Of a stretch of 64,000 nucleotides of DNA, positions 50,901 through 64,000 are shown piece after piece. Position 1 is the stretch's first letter; the number at the start of each line of letters is the position of its first letter. The translations under genes and the position numbers were made by a program. The notes under the pieces are model-generated. The model was not told the origin of the DNA. It did not search any database and worked only from the letters and a program-made list of their open reading frames with translations. This stretch comes from Rhyacichthys aspro (Eukaryota > Chordata > Actinopteri > Gobiiformes > Rhyacichthyidae): the NCBI GenBank assembly GCA_036850595.1, contig CM072154.1:15631330-15695329 (forward strand). The letters are read 5' to 3'.

Positions 50901-53900
50901 AAGCCCATGGCCAAGCCTTCTGCTCTGCCACAGGGGCCATCACGGGCCACTGGGTCAGAGCTTAAGGTCTACCGACCCACCACTGGATCTATACCCATCC
51001 CAATTCCCAATTCATCTGGGCTCCGCAAGCAGCGCTCACTTAACAACTTGTCTGTACTTACTGACGCCGAGAAGAAGTTGCACTTGTACCAGTCCCCTCG
51101 CTGGAATGATGACACAAACCGGGCTGGACCCGGGACTAATAAAGGAGGACAGACTAAGGCAGGTCAGCCTGGAGGAGGGAGACTGCCTCTGTCACGGACA
51201 CTTTCAAAGTCAGAACAGTCTCTGTTCCAGGGCAAACCCAAACCATTTGGATCTCCTGCTGTCACATCAGGTGGTGGGAAGCCCAGCAGAATACCTGGAC
51301 CTGGTAAACCACGAGGCCCTTATGCTGAGGTAAAACCCATCAGTAAGACTTCAGACAGCAGTCAGAGTGTGGACACAGACACTCCTGACCACCCAACTAA
51401 GCCCAACTCTAATGGAGCTGGGGGTTCTGTGAACAAGGGCCAAAAACTGGGGGAAAAGACTAGAACTGCATCTTTGTCAGTTGAAGATAAGAAAGACAAG
51501 AAGGGGGTCGAAGGAGAAGGTGACAAGGGCTTTTTGAAGGTGGATCCAGAGTTAGTTGTGACAGTCCTGGGAGACTTGGAGCAGCTACTCTTCAGCCAAA
51601 TCCTAGGTGAGTGCTATTCTTAACTACAGTAGGACAAACACAGAGTAAGGAATTAGATGTAAAAGATGGATATGAATTGATATACACCAGTCAAACCTGT
51701 GTTTTAGTGCACTGCTTCTACTCTTTCCACACCCATATGTTTGGCCAACGCACTGGGACTCCATCATCAACAGTGAATTTTAAATGAGATCCATCTCTGT
51801 TGCAGCAGAACATAATGTCAGTGTGTTTTTCTAAGTGCTGTTCATTGTGTGATATCTCTCTCAGTGGGTTGTAAATATCCCTGTTTTACAAGAATGCAGC
51901 AGTTTAGTGAGAATCATTTATTATTATGAAAATAGTATTGTGTATGCGTCTGCTCAGATGTTTGTCCTCAGTAGTCCTGTGTTATGTGAAGCCGCTGATG
52001 TAAGCAGTTCCAGAGGGCTGACAGTGTTTTGTTGTTGATTCATTAACCAGCGTTGTCCTCATCTCATGTGACCTACTGCCTCAGTGAGCTAGATATTCTC
52101 CAAATGTTAGCCATTACTATTTCCACACATCTAACCTATAGCTTAGAGTGCTGTTTTTATCAGAAATAGGAACAACAAATGTATCTGTGTCACAAAAAAG
52201 GCAACAATACAATACTGATTTCGTCAATACATTGCCCAAGTCAGTGTACAATGTGAGCAGCTCATGGCTCTCACCAGAATCAACCATTTGTGATTAAAGG
52301 CTGTGTGAGTGGGACCAGTGGGGAGTGTGTGTTTGTGGCCCGTAAATAAACTGTCTGCATATTGAGTTGGGCTCCAGTCACAGTGGGCCACATATTTAGC
52401 CTCGCTCTCACCACTCCCTCACCCTCCTCAGCCACCAGGCTTCCACCCCCTGGATCCATTGATCTTTAGGCCACTGACAGATGGTCACTATCCATCCCTC
52501 CGCCCCCACCTACTCCTGCTGTTACCGGGGGCAACGTGTGGGAGAAAAAAGGGTAGCCTGAGGGGGGTAGTGGCACGGGCAGGTAGTAAGACCGTCAGCA
52601 TGCACAGACAGGCTAGTCTGCTTCATCTCTGACAGTGAAGTGTGTGCAAACTGAGGGATATATAGTGAGACTTATGAAGATCTTTCTGTATTAGCCCTTT
52701 ACTCGATAAATATGCAGCTGGTTTATTCACAAGATACATGCATAACAAGGTATTTTATAACTGAACCAAAATGACTTCTAAACCTTTGTCAAACAACAGT
52801 AAGCACTTACAATGAGAATAATTAGTGTTTATCTATTAACCATATTCACATTTACACAGTTCTTTGTTGTTACTTCTTCATAAAAGGACCAGCACAATGT
52901 GAGAACAGTGTTGGTCAGTACATATTGCTTTTTTGAGGACATCTCTTCACTGGACTTTAGCTTCGCTTTCTTCCAAATTATAGCTTGTGCAACCTTGCCC
53001 TTGCAGCCCAGCAAGCACTGTGTGTGTATGTAAGGTGTGTATGTGTATGTGACCTTGTTTTCATCCTTGTTGTGATGTTGCTAGCCACACCTACGCCATG
53101 CTGTCAGGTAGGGAGGAGGGAAGTGGAAAAAAATAGATGCAAACAGTTGGAAGCTAGAGAGTTGCGGTGGATGGGGCAAAGGTAAGGGCTTCAGTCAACG
53201 TGAGACAGAACTGAAGAAGACGCTGGAGAAAAATAACAGTAATAACAATGACCTAAATTGCTATCTTACATCCCCAGTGACCGAATGTAGCTGTCGGTCA
53301 TCACCGTTAACCACCACCTTCATGAGGTTTAATGCAAACCACAGCAGGTGTGTGCATGTACAGTGTGAGTACACTCTTGTGTGTTTGCCTGTATTAGAGA
53401 AAGGTTAATTGTGACTTGCCCTATAGCTTCTATGCTACAGGCACATCCTTTATTGTATCTGCTCTCCATTTCCGTTGGGATGAGTAGCTAATTGGTTTCT
53501 GCTCTGTGTGCTCTGTCATAGGAAGATAGATTATGGATGTTCAATGGATCATTTCCAGTGATCCAACTGTGGTCTTACCCTTTACAGCACATTCTCAGCC
53601 TATTGCATACACAAAACCAATGTTTCCCCTATGCTATATAGCAATAAGTCAAGAGAAGTAGATGCTAAGTGTTATTATGAAAGCTGTACTACATGTTAGC
53701 TGTTAAATACATGGAGTGAAATGACAGGCTTTGTGTTATCTTACTTTTATTTTGCTTTAATTGATTTAGTCAGTTCATGCGGCTTAAGGAAACAAAGTGA
53801 AGACAAGGCTATATTTTCGCTCACATATTTTTCCATTTATCGTCATGATTTATTTTTGCTAATCTAAACTGAGAATATAGCTGCAATTAATTTACAACCG

Positions 53901-56900
53901 TGTAAAACGAATTGATAAATTGACTAAGCTGTGCCATTTCAATGAGGTACACGTTTTAGGATTAGCATTAGTATTATCTGTTATTTTCTTAATCTGGCAT
54001 AAGACTTTACTGTTAACTGGATTTGAAGAATTACTTGACTTATGTTACATACAGCAGCCCTGGTCTTTTAATGGCAACTTTCCAAACGGAGGATGACAAG
54101 ATGGAGTTAGTATTAGTGCAGCATATTAGTCCTTCATATATTTGAGCTTCTTGTGGTAATCTAAAGCAATGATCCTCAAATGCTAGCAACTAATGACACC
54201 TTCAGGTCCCATCCTGCCCTGTAATGAGGTGTGTGGGGAAGAGGGTAGACCCCCTAAAGCACCGGCCTTACCCAGCATGGGGCAGCCAGAGTTTAGAGGG
54301 GATCTAGATAAATGCCAGCAAGCATCCGGATTAGTCCTTGCATAAAGATAATGAGAAGATTCAGTCCCCACTCTAATCACAGATCTATCACCCTGAAAAA
54401 GGCTAGCCATCAAGACTCAAATACATCACAGATTAAAGTCCAAAGGACATCTGTTTGTAGAGAGATTTGGCAATGTTTTGTAGGATCAGAAAGTTAATAC
54501 AGATTGAGTGTAGAAGATGTTTTAGCATGTGATTATAGGGTCAGTGTTCACCCCAGAAGATCTAAATAGAGAAAGAAGAGACAAATGCTATTAAATGTTT
54601 TCTTGACTGGAATTTTTTATGAAATTCTGTATTAGCCCTTTTTGGTCGATGGTTTTGTTCGAATTTTTGTGAGGCGTCTGCAGAACACACTGAGATGTGG
54701 CCACAAAGCCTGTTTCTGAGAACTTAACAGCAGTGCAGGAAACAACAAGGCACCACAACTTTAAGCTCACATGCATTAAGTCACTGATATCCTTTCTATG
54801 CCTGCAATCCATTTTCAAAGGTACACTCTTGTGATGAGTGGTGATGCAGGTGCGGTCAAAGCACTTGTTTCCACCCTTGGTTTAGCTGAGTGAAGGATTC
54901 AGGCCAGTTGTCCTTTTGTCGAAGAAGGCGTTGACAGGCAAAATAAACACGTACACCCAAATGGAGGAGTAGCATGTCTCCTTTTCTCTCGCTCTCTGCA
55001 GTTTCCTCGTCATTTGTTTCTATGATGTGACTTGACAGATAGCAGTGTTCTGTCAGCAGCCAGGCGACAGAAAGGATATTTGTGGAATGAGTATATGAGG
55101 AAGACAGAGGACATCTTTTTAGTGTGACACCGATTTTATCACCAGCAGTATTTTTATGAGTGCTTGTTTGTTCAGATGTAAGGATGCATTTATGATGAGG
55201 CACTTCTTTCTCTTTAGTTGTGTGTGTGCTTTGTGGTTAGTCTCTAAGGACTTAATGCAGGAGCTACTGCATTAGTGCTGTCTGCTTCCTGCCATCCTTT
55301 CTCCCAAATCATATTAGTACACTTGTGTTTTTGTCTCATCAGCTGTTATACAACACAAACATGCCAGTCATCGTCAAAAAACAAGCATCTTTTTTTTTAA
55401 TCAATCTTTTATTAGAACTTTATTATGCGCTCATTAGTAGTACTCATCAGTCGGAGGCAGTAACATTTCTCTTTCAAATGCAACTGCATAGAGTGCTAAA
55501 TATACACAAGACATGTATTATGATAAGACAGTTTGTGGTTTGGTACAATGGTATGAAGAAAATAAAAAATAAAAAAGAGTTAAAGGTGAATATGCATCTA
55601 AGATGAATATGTATGACACAGGGAGTGAGGAATACGTAATATTCCTCAAGTTCTGCTCTTTTTTATGTACATTAATTTCTCTCATAGTGCACATAGTTCA
55701 AATATGTCTGCATGTTTTTGACTGCTGCAAAGTAACAGAATACAGCCCCCAACACACAAACACTTGAGCCTGACAAAGTCTTATGACACTATTGTTGTTA
55801 GAAAGTGCAACAAAGCTAAGACTAAAGTAAAAACAAGCAGTAACCAAAATTTTTGCAAAACACTTTCTATCTGAGCTCTAAACCACCAGGGTTGAATTTG
55901 GTCACTATAATTATCCTGGAATAGGATGTCAAAAGTCATTTTATGAGCTTGCCTTAAGAAAATATTAGTAGCGATTGTTCCTCTGTATCGAGGAATTTCC
56001 AAAGCCGTAGGTGTATTTTACAAAATTGCTTTTGCTTTTTGATGTACAGCATTAGTACCATCCATGTGATCATCCATTTGATTTTTTGAAGCTCCCAAAA
56101 TAGTATTTTTCAGTGAACCTCATCCAAGTTGCACACATTCTGTCAACACATTCAGTGCTTTAACAGAGCAGGCACAGTGTACCTTGTGCAGACTTTCTGT
56201 CAAACACAAAAAGCAGAGCTACAGCTGGCTTTAAGCACATCGTAAAATACAATTCCACAGGAAACAACTCTCTTGAACTAAAATACACCCAAACATTGCC
56301 ACAGAGTTTGGTCTGCCTTGGCTCATGCTGTGCTTATATGAGCGTCTCAGTCTGTATTTAGATTGGATCTGATTTAGAGTGGAGCACAACATCTTGGGTG
56401 CACAGGAAGCACGAGAGATGATGAAATTGCTATAGCCTATTTTACATTTTCCTAAGCACACATCCATCAATCATTTTGACTGCTTTATTTGAATACATTG
56501 TGTTCTTTTTGCCTTTCACTCCCCCTATACACTACCCTAAACCTAATCAGTAAGGCTCAGAGAGGATATGTTCTTTTGGTGGTACTTTGTGAAGTCTTAA
56601 CCTTTTCAAAGAAAGCACAGTCAGTGAGGCCAGCTAATCTTCTCTCTACAGGCAGTTTGGTCTGTGTTTAAGGAGATATGGGGAGTCTTTTGTTGATTTA
56701 TGTTTGGGCCTAGATTTAGGGCCGTGTTTTGGTGTGAGGAGATCTGTCCTTCGAGGATAATAGTGAGTAGTTTGAAGGGTTTAAGTTTGGGATAAATAGT
56801 GCTTCCGGATTCTTTGATGTGTTTTTGTTCTCGGGCAACAGTGTGACCAGGCATCCAGATGTGTTACTAAGCAGCAACTAGGTTGTGTATTATAATTTAC

Positions 56901-59900
56901 TACTTTCTATCTAGTTTGTCAGTGGTATAATTTAGGTTTGTACATGTACATACCCCCACCCGTCACTGTCCTGATAATATCATTTGTGCTATTTCAACCA
57001 CTTTTGTCTGTAATCTCTAAACCCAGGTGCATTATAGTGCTTTGACACACTGATTCTCATTCATGTCACAAACTGTTGTGGATATCATGCATTGCTCTGA
57101 CATCCTGTTGCAACATCCTGGTGAAGCACATCAATTCTTGTGTGTTTTCAAGCGTACTTTTGGGTGCATTTGCATGTTTGTCCGTTCTGTCCAGATGTTC
57201 AGGAACGGTTCTGCGCTGTAATGTTTCCTGTTTTGCAAAGGCTTGCAGGCCAATAGAAGAAAGAAGGCAAGAAGTGAAAGCATCATGCAGGATTGCCAAA
57301 CTAAATTAAAAAACAGTTATCAACTGTAGTCACTATTTGGAATATCTCAGGTACATTTTATTTTGATGCCATTCTTCTCATACACAAAGCACAACAATAG
57401 CATCAGGCAATTTTCTCACAAGCAATCTATGTCAATTGCCCAGAATGGTCTAATGATTTCTTTGCAGCACAGAAACAGACACTTGATGCTGATGCTTACT
57501 TTACAGACTTATATTGCTGTACTGCTGAAGCTCACCCATACCAGTTTATAATGTGATAAGGGGACAGTAGTCTGAGGTGGGGTTTACTGACACTAACAGA
57601 TGTGCACATACCTGAACAGGACAGGGACAAATGAACTCCGGAGGGAAGGTGGGAAAGAATAGAAATAGGATCCATTACTCGGAGCTTCATTCATATTCTG
57701 CTGAACTGACACTGTTCAGGACACTCTTGTGTACTATAAGGATTCAGTAGAGGCTCGAACACACATTTGCAGTTCACAACACAAAACCACTCTGTCAAAG
57801 AAGGATGTGATGTTATCGCACAAACACTTCTAAACACACGCAATGCAAGGACAGAGCCAGTAGTGTATCTGTGGGGGATTCTTTCTAATGGAGAGGATAC
57901 AAGTGACCCAAGAGTGCAAGGGAACAGACCAGTCTATAAAATGAAAAGAATAAAAAATAATAGAATTATAGAATTATACTCCTCTTTGTGTAGGTGGCAT
58001 CGGGACATAGTGTGTAAGGTTAGACATTTCCATCCTCAAACAAGGTGCTTGTACAGCTTACAAACTTATAGTCAAGACCGCACTATGACCACGTTACAAT
58101 CAAAACCTGAATATACGAAGACCAAAACAATAATTATCAAATAAATAACATAGTTTTGGTCTTGGCCATTCTTGATTTAAAACCATCCATTTTCAAGAAT
58201 AAGTAAAAACCATTTGACTTTAAAATGAGCCGTCCAAGACATTTTAAAAGTATTAATGCACTTATTAATCCGTAACTTGATCCTTAAACTATACATTTGC
58301 ATATGTCATTTGTATCTGAAAGAAATGTTGCTTTTCTCTCTTTTTGTTAGTATGTGCAGACTGACATATCCCCTTCTAATGTCACTCTCAATAACATCTT
58401 AATTCAGGAGTCCAAGTGGGCCATTACGAGTGCTTCTCTAGTGTCACAGCCTCTTCAAAGCTCGAGTGTATGTTCATGAGGGCGATGAAAAGTAGCATTT
58501 GGTGCATCCAGTCTAAACACATACACAGACACACTCTTTAAATCAGATCAGTGTAATTCATCTGCGCCCCTGGGGAGCTGCCAGGGCTGACAGGGATATT
58601 TGCATGCCTAATTCCCTTAGCACTACTACAGACCCCCACCCACCACCTCTTCATGCCAGCTGGGACCATGGGGCCAGGGCAGAGGCGGGAGTCCCTCAGT
58701 GACACACACATACACATTCACAAACATGCAGGCCGTATCTAATCAATTTGACAGTGATGTTAAACAAAGCTCACGTTTAGGCTAATCAAAGTCGCCCAAT
58801 TAACGCTTGCTTTTGTGTCTCATTTTATCTTTTTCTTTGTTCCTTCTTTGTAGGAAAGGATTACTAAACTTGCAAAAAAATTGCAAACTATTCAATTTTT
58901 CACAATGTTCTGAATTTCTATTAGCACTTCCCAAGAACCAAGTTGTTTTTTTTGCAAACACAGCATAAACTTTGTCATTGCAGATCTTCATATCTTTATA
59001 GGTTAGTAGCAGAAGTTTAGTTCATACTCTTTCCACTCAGCAGCTTGTCCCCAAGGTTTGGGAGTCAATTGTCTGTGGGAGCATTGTCTTTGGGAGAAAT
59101 CAATCCAGCTTTGTATATCAGACCCCACATAAGTGCTTCTCAGTCCATGTGTATGTGGACAGATCGACGGTTCAGATACATAAGAATGTCTGTTGACTCT
59201 GTGGTTACTCTGCAGCTGTTGTTAAGATTGACACCTCAGCCAGCTCATTATTTAGCCTCTCTCTTCATTACAAAGGTCTGTCCTCCTTACCGTCCAGCTG
59301 GAGTGGCTCATGGGGGTGGGAGCAACTATTAAAATGTATATGTGGAAGGCTTTATTTTATATAACATAACATGAAATATGTGGCCTAACATTGGCTTTGT
59401 AAAAGAAAATCATCATCATACGTAGTTACAATACCGGAGAGTTGATTTTAATTCAGAGGACAGCTGGCCAGGTTTAATGATCTATTGACCTGATCCTTGG
59501 GGCTTATAGACTGCCCTTTATCTAAAAGCTATAACTCTTTGACCACCCTTTCCCATCACACACATATAATAATAGAGGTATAGAGAGGGCAAAGGTCAAG
59601 GTCATTTGATGAACTCCAGGTGACCTGATTATATGTTTTCATTTTCTTGAGTTTTACTGAGTGACAAGATGCATCAGGAAAATGAATGTTGAATCTGTTA
59701 CTATGAACTGAATGTGCTTGGGCTGATTAATTGTTGTTCTGAAGCAAAGTGTCACAACAGAATTTTTACAGTTTCAATTTTCAACCCAAAGAGATAGTTG
59801 TCTAAGGATGTGCACACAGACATGTGTAACAACTGTCCGAACAGCCGCCCAATCTGAGCAGATTACTATGTATTAGGAAGGGTGAAACAAATGCCAGCCT

Positions 59901-61625
59901 ATCCCCTGCTGAGTCTGGCTTTATCCTGATGTGGAGTAGACAGGGCGCAGTGCACCAAGCGGGCAACAAGGCAGTATCATAGCATAGCTGGAAAGGAGGA
60001 AAACAGATATTTGGCTGCTCCAGTTTAAAAGCTCTGTCAGCTAGAAGGCCTCTGTGTTTATCACTGTCTGGACTCTTTCAGACTCCACAAACATATTTAA
60101 TTTATTCTGCTTCACTGACACTAGGAAGAAACACCTGCATACATTTCATTAGATTTTTGAGCAATTCATCATTGTACTTGACAATTATGCTTTTTTATCC
60201 ATCCCTATTTAATCTAGACTTTAAATTGGTAAAATAATGTAAATATTAAAGAAATCAGTTAATTATTAGAAGACAATTATTAAAAATAAATTTAAATGTT
60301 CAGTTCTTATCATGTTATCATCATTGTATGTCTTTTTTGTGTGCAGATCCAGAGTCCCAAAGGAAGAGGACAGTGCAAAATGTCCTGGACCTACGGCAAA
60401 ACCTGGAGGAAACCATGACCAGCCTGAGAGGGGTGCAGCTCAGCCACAGGTCAGCCACATACAATTCACATCAGATTGGAGGACATAAAGGGTCATAAAG
60501 ACAAGACAAAATAATTGAAAACAAAATAATTTATAAGAAAAGATGAACAATTGACATGGACTCTTAGTGACATTGCTAACTGTGTGTTTTGTTGTGGTGG
60601 GAATTGCCTGGGGTCTCTCAGATCAACATCTCTATTCCTGACAGACCAAAACCCGTTAGCTTATCATTTTCTGCCTTCTCTGCTCTCCCTTTGCATCAGT
60701 TAATACAGAGCTGAAGCTGGATAAGCTGAAAAGTGCCTTCAAAGCCAACCCTGTCAACATGCACTCATGACTCACGTTCGTGCAGACAAAAAGACGTGCA
60801 ATAATGCTCTGATTAAGTGTTTGTGTGTGTGTGTGTCCTTTCCCTTCCACGCTGCTTCCTGTCCTTCAATGAAAGCTTTTCAATGCTTTTAGCTTTACTT
60901 CCTTGTCTGTCCTTGAGAGTTTCCCTTCTGTCTGCCTGACGGTGCGTCTCCTGCTTCGTATCCTCTCTCTGTCCTTCAGTGGGAGCTCCCAAAATAAAGA
61001 GACTGTCAGCAGATGGTTCTCTGCTGGAAAACGTTTCCTTTGCTATTTGTACTTTGTGCACTGTAATAACCTTAGGTAACTCTTCAGTGCGCCTGAAGGT
61101 ACACTCTACTTTGAGCCTACAGTGTTTTCAGAGAAGTTTCCTGTGAAATGGAGATACAACAATTATAGTAATAATACAAGAGTTAATTCTGTTATATTTG
61201 CATAATAAACAGAGTGAATGAAGCGAATAAATAATAATGAAAACAGGGAAAGTTACTGATATTCTCAAAACCTATAACTCTTTTTTGTTCCACAGCTATG
61301 TGGAGGGAACCAACTGCTATGACAGTGACGAAGCTGCTGCGTTCTCTATTGCCAGTCTCTCAAATCGCTCCTCTCCATTGTCATGGCGCCAGGGCCAAGC
61401 CAGCCCTCGGTTACAGGCTGGTGATGCCCCATCCACAGGTAGCACTCAGTCAGACATCCCTCTGCGGATAAGCCACACATCTCACATCCACCTCATAGAA
61501 TCCCTAGAAGACTCGGACCCAGCCCTGCTGAAGGGGGATTTCCTTAGCGACAGTGACCTTAAAGGAAGGAGCCCAAATGAAGAGGACGATGACGATGATG
61601 ATGACATTGATGATCTGGGAAATGG
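41970..61625 (+). CDS. nav1: Navigator-1, N-terminal part (3' end outside the window)
   Basis: NAV1 is a microtubule plus-end protein of neurons and other cells, guiding neurite growth and migration. Five exons join in phase: 41963-42823 (ATG 41970), 43264-43355, 50782-51606, 60347-60449 and 61296-61625 (734 codons so far). The exon at 50782 begins MLEANV and holds the conserved LRKQRSLNNLSVLTDAEKKL, SRTLSKSEQSLFQ, KPSRIP, RGPYAEVKP and FLKVDPELVVTVLGDLEQLL blocks of vertebrate NAV1. The next exons give DPESQRKRTVQNVLDLRQNL and SSPLSWRQGQASPRLQAGDAPS, then an acidic D-run, all diagnostic. Three SxIP EB1-binding motifs are visible: SGIP (42015-42026), SGIP (42168-42179) and SRIP (51285-51296). 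The two upstream exons are Ser/Pro-rich, and I do not know a mammalian counterpart; their inclusion rests on phase and splice sites. No calponin-homology domain is present. The AAA+ domain lies beyond the right edge. Confidence 0.88.
42824..43263 (+). other. nav1: nav1 intron
   Basis: A short intron of 440 nt with donor GTAAAT and acceptor tttttacag. No other feature is seen. Confidence 0.6.
44122..44480. repeat. Dispersed repeat rich in tcttggtctt words, copy A
   Basis: Begins gtagtgttgtagtaatcaagactgg (44122 onward) and consists of degenerate iterations of tcttggtcttg / cttggacat. A related opening occurs at about 46005-46055, so this is a dispersed family rather than a local microsatellite. 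The element class is not identified; a nonautonomous DNA transposon is possible. Confidence 0.6.
45990..46060. repeat. Dispersed repeat, copy B (fragment)
   Basis: The sequence tagtgctgtagtacgcaagactggtcttggccttgtgacaag resembles the start of copy A at 44124-44165, with substitutions. A third possible relative in opposite orientation lies near 58063-58180 (caagaccgc ... ggtcttggccattcttgat). Confidence 0.5.
47510..47670 (+). mobile_element. RTE-type non-LTR retrotransposon 3' fragment
   Basis: The block caggaagggcatccggtgtaaa ... tgtggtgacccctgaaggcagcagccaaaagaa is a familiar 3' tail shared by teleost RTE-class LINEs and SINEs that use their machinery. No coding part remains, so this is a 5'-truncated, decayed copy within a nav1 intron. 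The family name is from memory. Confidence 0.6.
50440..50568 (+). promoter_or_regulatory. nav1: Alternative nav1 first exon and promoter with uORF
   Basis: After a polypurine/GC-rich stretch (50250-50450), an exon-like segment ends in the strong donor CCACCA|GTGAGTAAG at 50569. Spliced to 50782 it serves as the 5' UTR of the isoform starting MLEANV (ATG 50787). It carries an ATG at 50555 whose frame runs MDYHQ and stops at 50798-50800, overlapping the main start. A TTATTTTATTTTATTG run at 50459-50474 may act as an AT-rich core element. Confidence 0.45.
51607..60346 (+). other. nav1: Large nav1 intron
   Basis: An 8.7-kb intron between two well-supported exons (donor GTGAGT, acceptor gtgtgcag). 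No internal gene is supported on either strand. Candidate conserved noncoding patches by composition are near 52370-52500 and 58560-58625 (octamer ATTTGCAT). Open frames of 60-125 codons here lack domains. Confidence 0.6.
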
Positions 61626-64000
61626 GTAAGTTAAAGTCTTTTATACTTTATTAATACTCCCACCACTATATGAATATTTACCTGTTTGGTTTACCCGGAC
61701 TGGTTCTTTTTAGTGGCCTTTTCAGTGAATTCTGACACCTGTCAACTATTAAAACCCCACAGCCACATTCAGACTTGCACTTAGTGGTTTAGCAGCATAA
61801 CAAAGCTTTAATCAGCCTCACTGTAATCATCACATGTGCCCCTCATGCCTTGACTTTGGCAGCTGTTGCCCCCCTGGTGCAGCTGGCTCCTTCATCGTCA
61901 GAAAGCAGCCCTCTGGCACAGTCTGGGAATTATGTCAGTGATGAGCCCCTCACAGAGATGATCCCGTCATATTCAGCTGTCAGTTTTGCAGCAGGACCCT
62001 TGGCTCAGCACAGCCCCTTGTCAGAAAATACAGACGTCAGATTAAGATTTGTTTTACATTGAGCCAGCATTGAGTAAGAAATTTATGAAAGCCTTGTGAC
62101 GAGACAGTCTCTAGTTTTGGTTTGTTTTGGAGTACTTGCCGCTCTTGTCCTAGAATGAGGGGGTGTGACAAGCTGCACAAAATTATCACGCTTCACTGAC
62201 TAACTCTTAGCATACAAAAACATTATCTCACTATAGCTATCACTCAGCTAGTGTTGTAGCAAAACTTGTTCAGCCAACAGTCCAAAACAAATCCTTTTCC
62301 TGGCCCTAGTCTGACATCTTTATGGCAACAACTAAAATGCACCCCAGCCCCAGGAATTGTCTTGTAACGAGCCAAATAAATGCACAGTGCTACTACTCAA
62401 AATTTCACTGCAAATGCTTTGCAACTTGTAAAAGGGCAATGCATGAAGTTTAAACCCAACAGGGTCTGTTATATGCCTGTACCACTAGAGGGCAGACTCT
62501 TGCTTTCAAACAGGGTTTCTGTGCCCACCCTGTTACTGTGGAGCAGCCCTTTATCTCATCATTTATTTCACATTCTCATAAAAAATACATAAGGGTTTAC
62601 ACAGGTCACCAAAAGGTCACAACGTTCTAACATATTCCTTCATATCATATATTAAACATAGGATTTCCCTGAATAAATTATTTATCACTAACCCAGACAT
62701 TTGTCTGTGGGCTTCTTTGTTTGGCTTTGTCCTGTTAAATGTGTTGAGTGCATAATTTAATGTGGTGAGTACACTATGTCTCATGCCTGTTGTTTAGGTA
62801 TAATTACATATAGGAGCCTTAAATTTGACTCATCGTGGATCTTAGTGTGATTCACATGATTTATATTAGGCATGAGTCATTTTGACACCTGTTCTGAATC
62901 TAAGTTTTACTGTGACTGTGCCATGACCTGTCGGAGACACAGACCCTCTGCATTATACCCACACTGAGTTATCCATTTCCTGTGTTTTCTATCCTGGGCT
63001 TACTTATGTGATGACATCTGGAGCGGGACCCCTCCCTGTTTCCCCCACACTCTCACTCACGCACACGTCACTGTCAGCGGGAAACAGCTCAAACAGGACC
63101 ATGTGGAGCTCATTCATATGTGTGTATACCTTAAACAGAAATTTGTCAGTGTCTGGGGCTTCACATCTTTGTGAATGACGTGTAAAATTCATGTTATGTA
63201 TATTTCATAGAATTCCTGTTGTCTTTGTTGTATTGGTGACAATGGACTTGTGGCCACACGTGTCAATGATTGGACAAATGTGCAGCTTGTTTTCTGCCCT
63301 GCTGGGCCCAGACTCTTTGTTTCTGGATGGGAGCGCTCCCGTTGTCCACGACCTCCCATTAGCAAAGGCGTCGTTTCCATGGTGATGCACTGAGACAAGC
63401 TGGCTCACTGAGCTAAACGGCTTGAATTATGAAAACATTTGTTTGGACCTAGACAAAGACATACAAAAGTTTCCTTGGAAAGCAGAAGTGAGCTTGTTAC
63501 CTTGTATAAATACTCTTGTACGGGAACTGAAACTAAAAGAGGAACATTTTGAACAATAAGTAATGTGTTTTTACCAACAAAAGTTTTAGCAGTAAATGTT
63601 TACTCTTATTATGGCATTGAAGGTCATGTTCTGACCCTTATCTATAGTTATCTCCCTGCACCAATGCTAAAAAGCTTCTAATTAGGTGTAACTCAATAGA
63701 CCATGTCATTATCTCCCCTGGGACAGAGGGCTCAGGGTATTTACCCAAGACCACACTCGTGTGGTGCATGTGATAGGGGGTAGACAACAGTGGTATTTCT
63801 CCCAGGTCAAGCACGAAGTCGCTGTGCTCTGACCCCATCTACTGGCAGTATTCTAGCATCTCACATAGTTATACTAACACAAACACACAAAAGGATATGA
63901 ATATGAACACACTTGCACAACACAATACAAAATGACATATCTGATTAATGAATTCCCTTTCCTACATCTGGTTCTGATTTAAGCGATAGGTGATCCACTC
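61626..64000 (+). other. nav1: nav1 intron running to the window edge
   Basis: The donor GTAAGT follows AATGG at 61626. The rest of the window shows no exon that continues the frame with the right phase. A CTCF-like motif, CCACTAGAGGGCAG, lies at 62482-62495. The open frame at 61850-62062 is discussed among the rejected items. Confidence 0.5.

Noticed and set aside
61850..62062. Plus-strand 70-codon frame just after the last nav1 exon (LAPSSSESSPLAQSGNYVSDE...)
   Set aside because: The Ser-rich composition looks exon-like, but neither available acceptor (before 61863 or 61883) joins 61625 in the frame that stays open. The phase-correct joins run into a stop quickly, and I see no match to known NAV1 sequence.

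Overview
This 64 kb window is vertebrate nuclear DNA, most likely from a ray-finned (teleost) fish. Genes are split into many short exons with GT/AG introns. The encoded proteins are vertebrate-specific (ladinin, cardiac and slow troponins, plakophilin, navigator). The genes are compactly packed, and the repeats look like fish SINE and RTE-type LINE fragments plus CT/GT microsatellites. The gene order matches, from memory, the human 1q32 block PKP1-TNNT2-LAD1-TNNI1-PHLDA3-CSRP1-NAV1, so the window is a conserved synteny block rather than a mobile or accessory region.

Layout. At 931-5769 (+) lies the 3' two thirds or more of plakophilin-1, tail-to-tail with tnnt2. Then five genes run on the minus strand: tnnt2 (8186-13727), lad1 (14585-18949), tnni1 (20474-22000, with a noncoding first exon near 23.2 kb), phlda3 (26524-26955, single coding exon) and csrp1 (28700-30482, with a noncoding first exon near 32.4 kb). 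A HECT-type E3 ubiquitin ligase gene (32942 to about 34.8 kb or 35.5 kb, minus strand) sits between csrp1 and nav1, where I know of no gene in mammals. From about 38 kb to the right edge is the 5' part of navigator-1 (+): two upstream coding exons (41970-42823, 43264-43355), an apparent second promoter at 50.4-50.6 kb, the large conserved exon 50782-51606, and exons 60347-60449 and 61296-61625. The C-terminal half of nav1, including the AAA+ domain, is outside the window.

How they relate. tnnt2 and tnni1 encode two of the three troponin subunits that regulate thin filaments. csrp1 is a muscle-linked LIM protein. pkp1 and lad1 encode epithelial adhesion components (desmosome and basement-membrane anchoring). 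phlda3 is a p53-target repressor of Akt in mammals. nav1 is a microtubule plus-end protein. They share a neighbourhood, not a pathway.

I joined the reading frames by hand across splice sites. The CDS models of tnnt2 (292 aa), lad1 (440 aa), tnni1 (188 aa), csrp1 (193 aa) and pkp1 (610 codons in the window) close in frame with no leftover bases. Promoter, UTR and polyadenylation calls are weaker because there is no transcript evidence. I saw no wholly unknown system. The best leads are the extra HECT gene, the upstream SxIP-bearing nav1 exons with a second promoter and overlapping uORF, a stop-free 78-nt intron in pkp1, a near-consensus p53 element upstream of phlda3, and a 7-nt coding microexon in tnni1.
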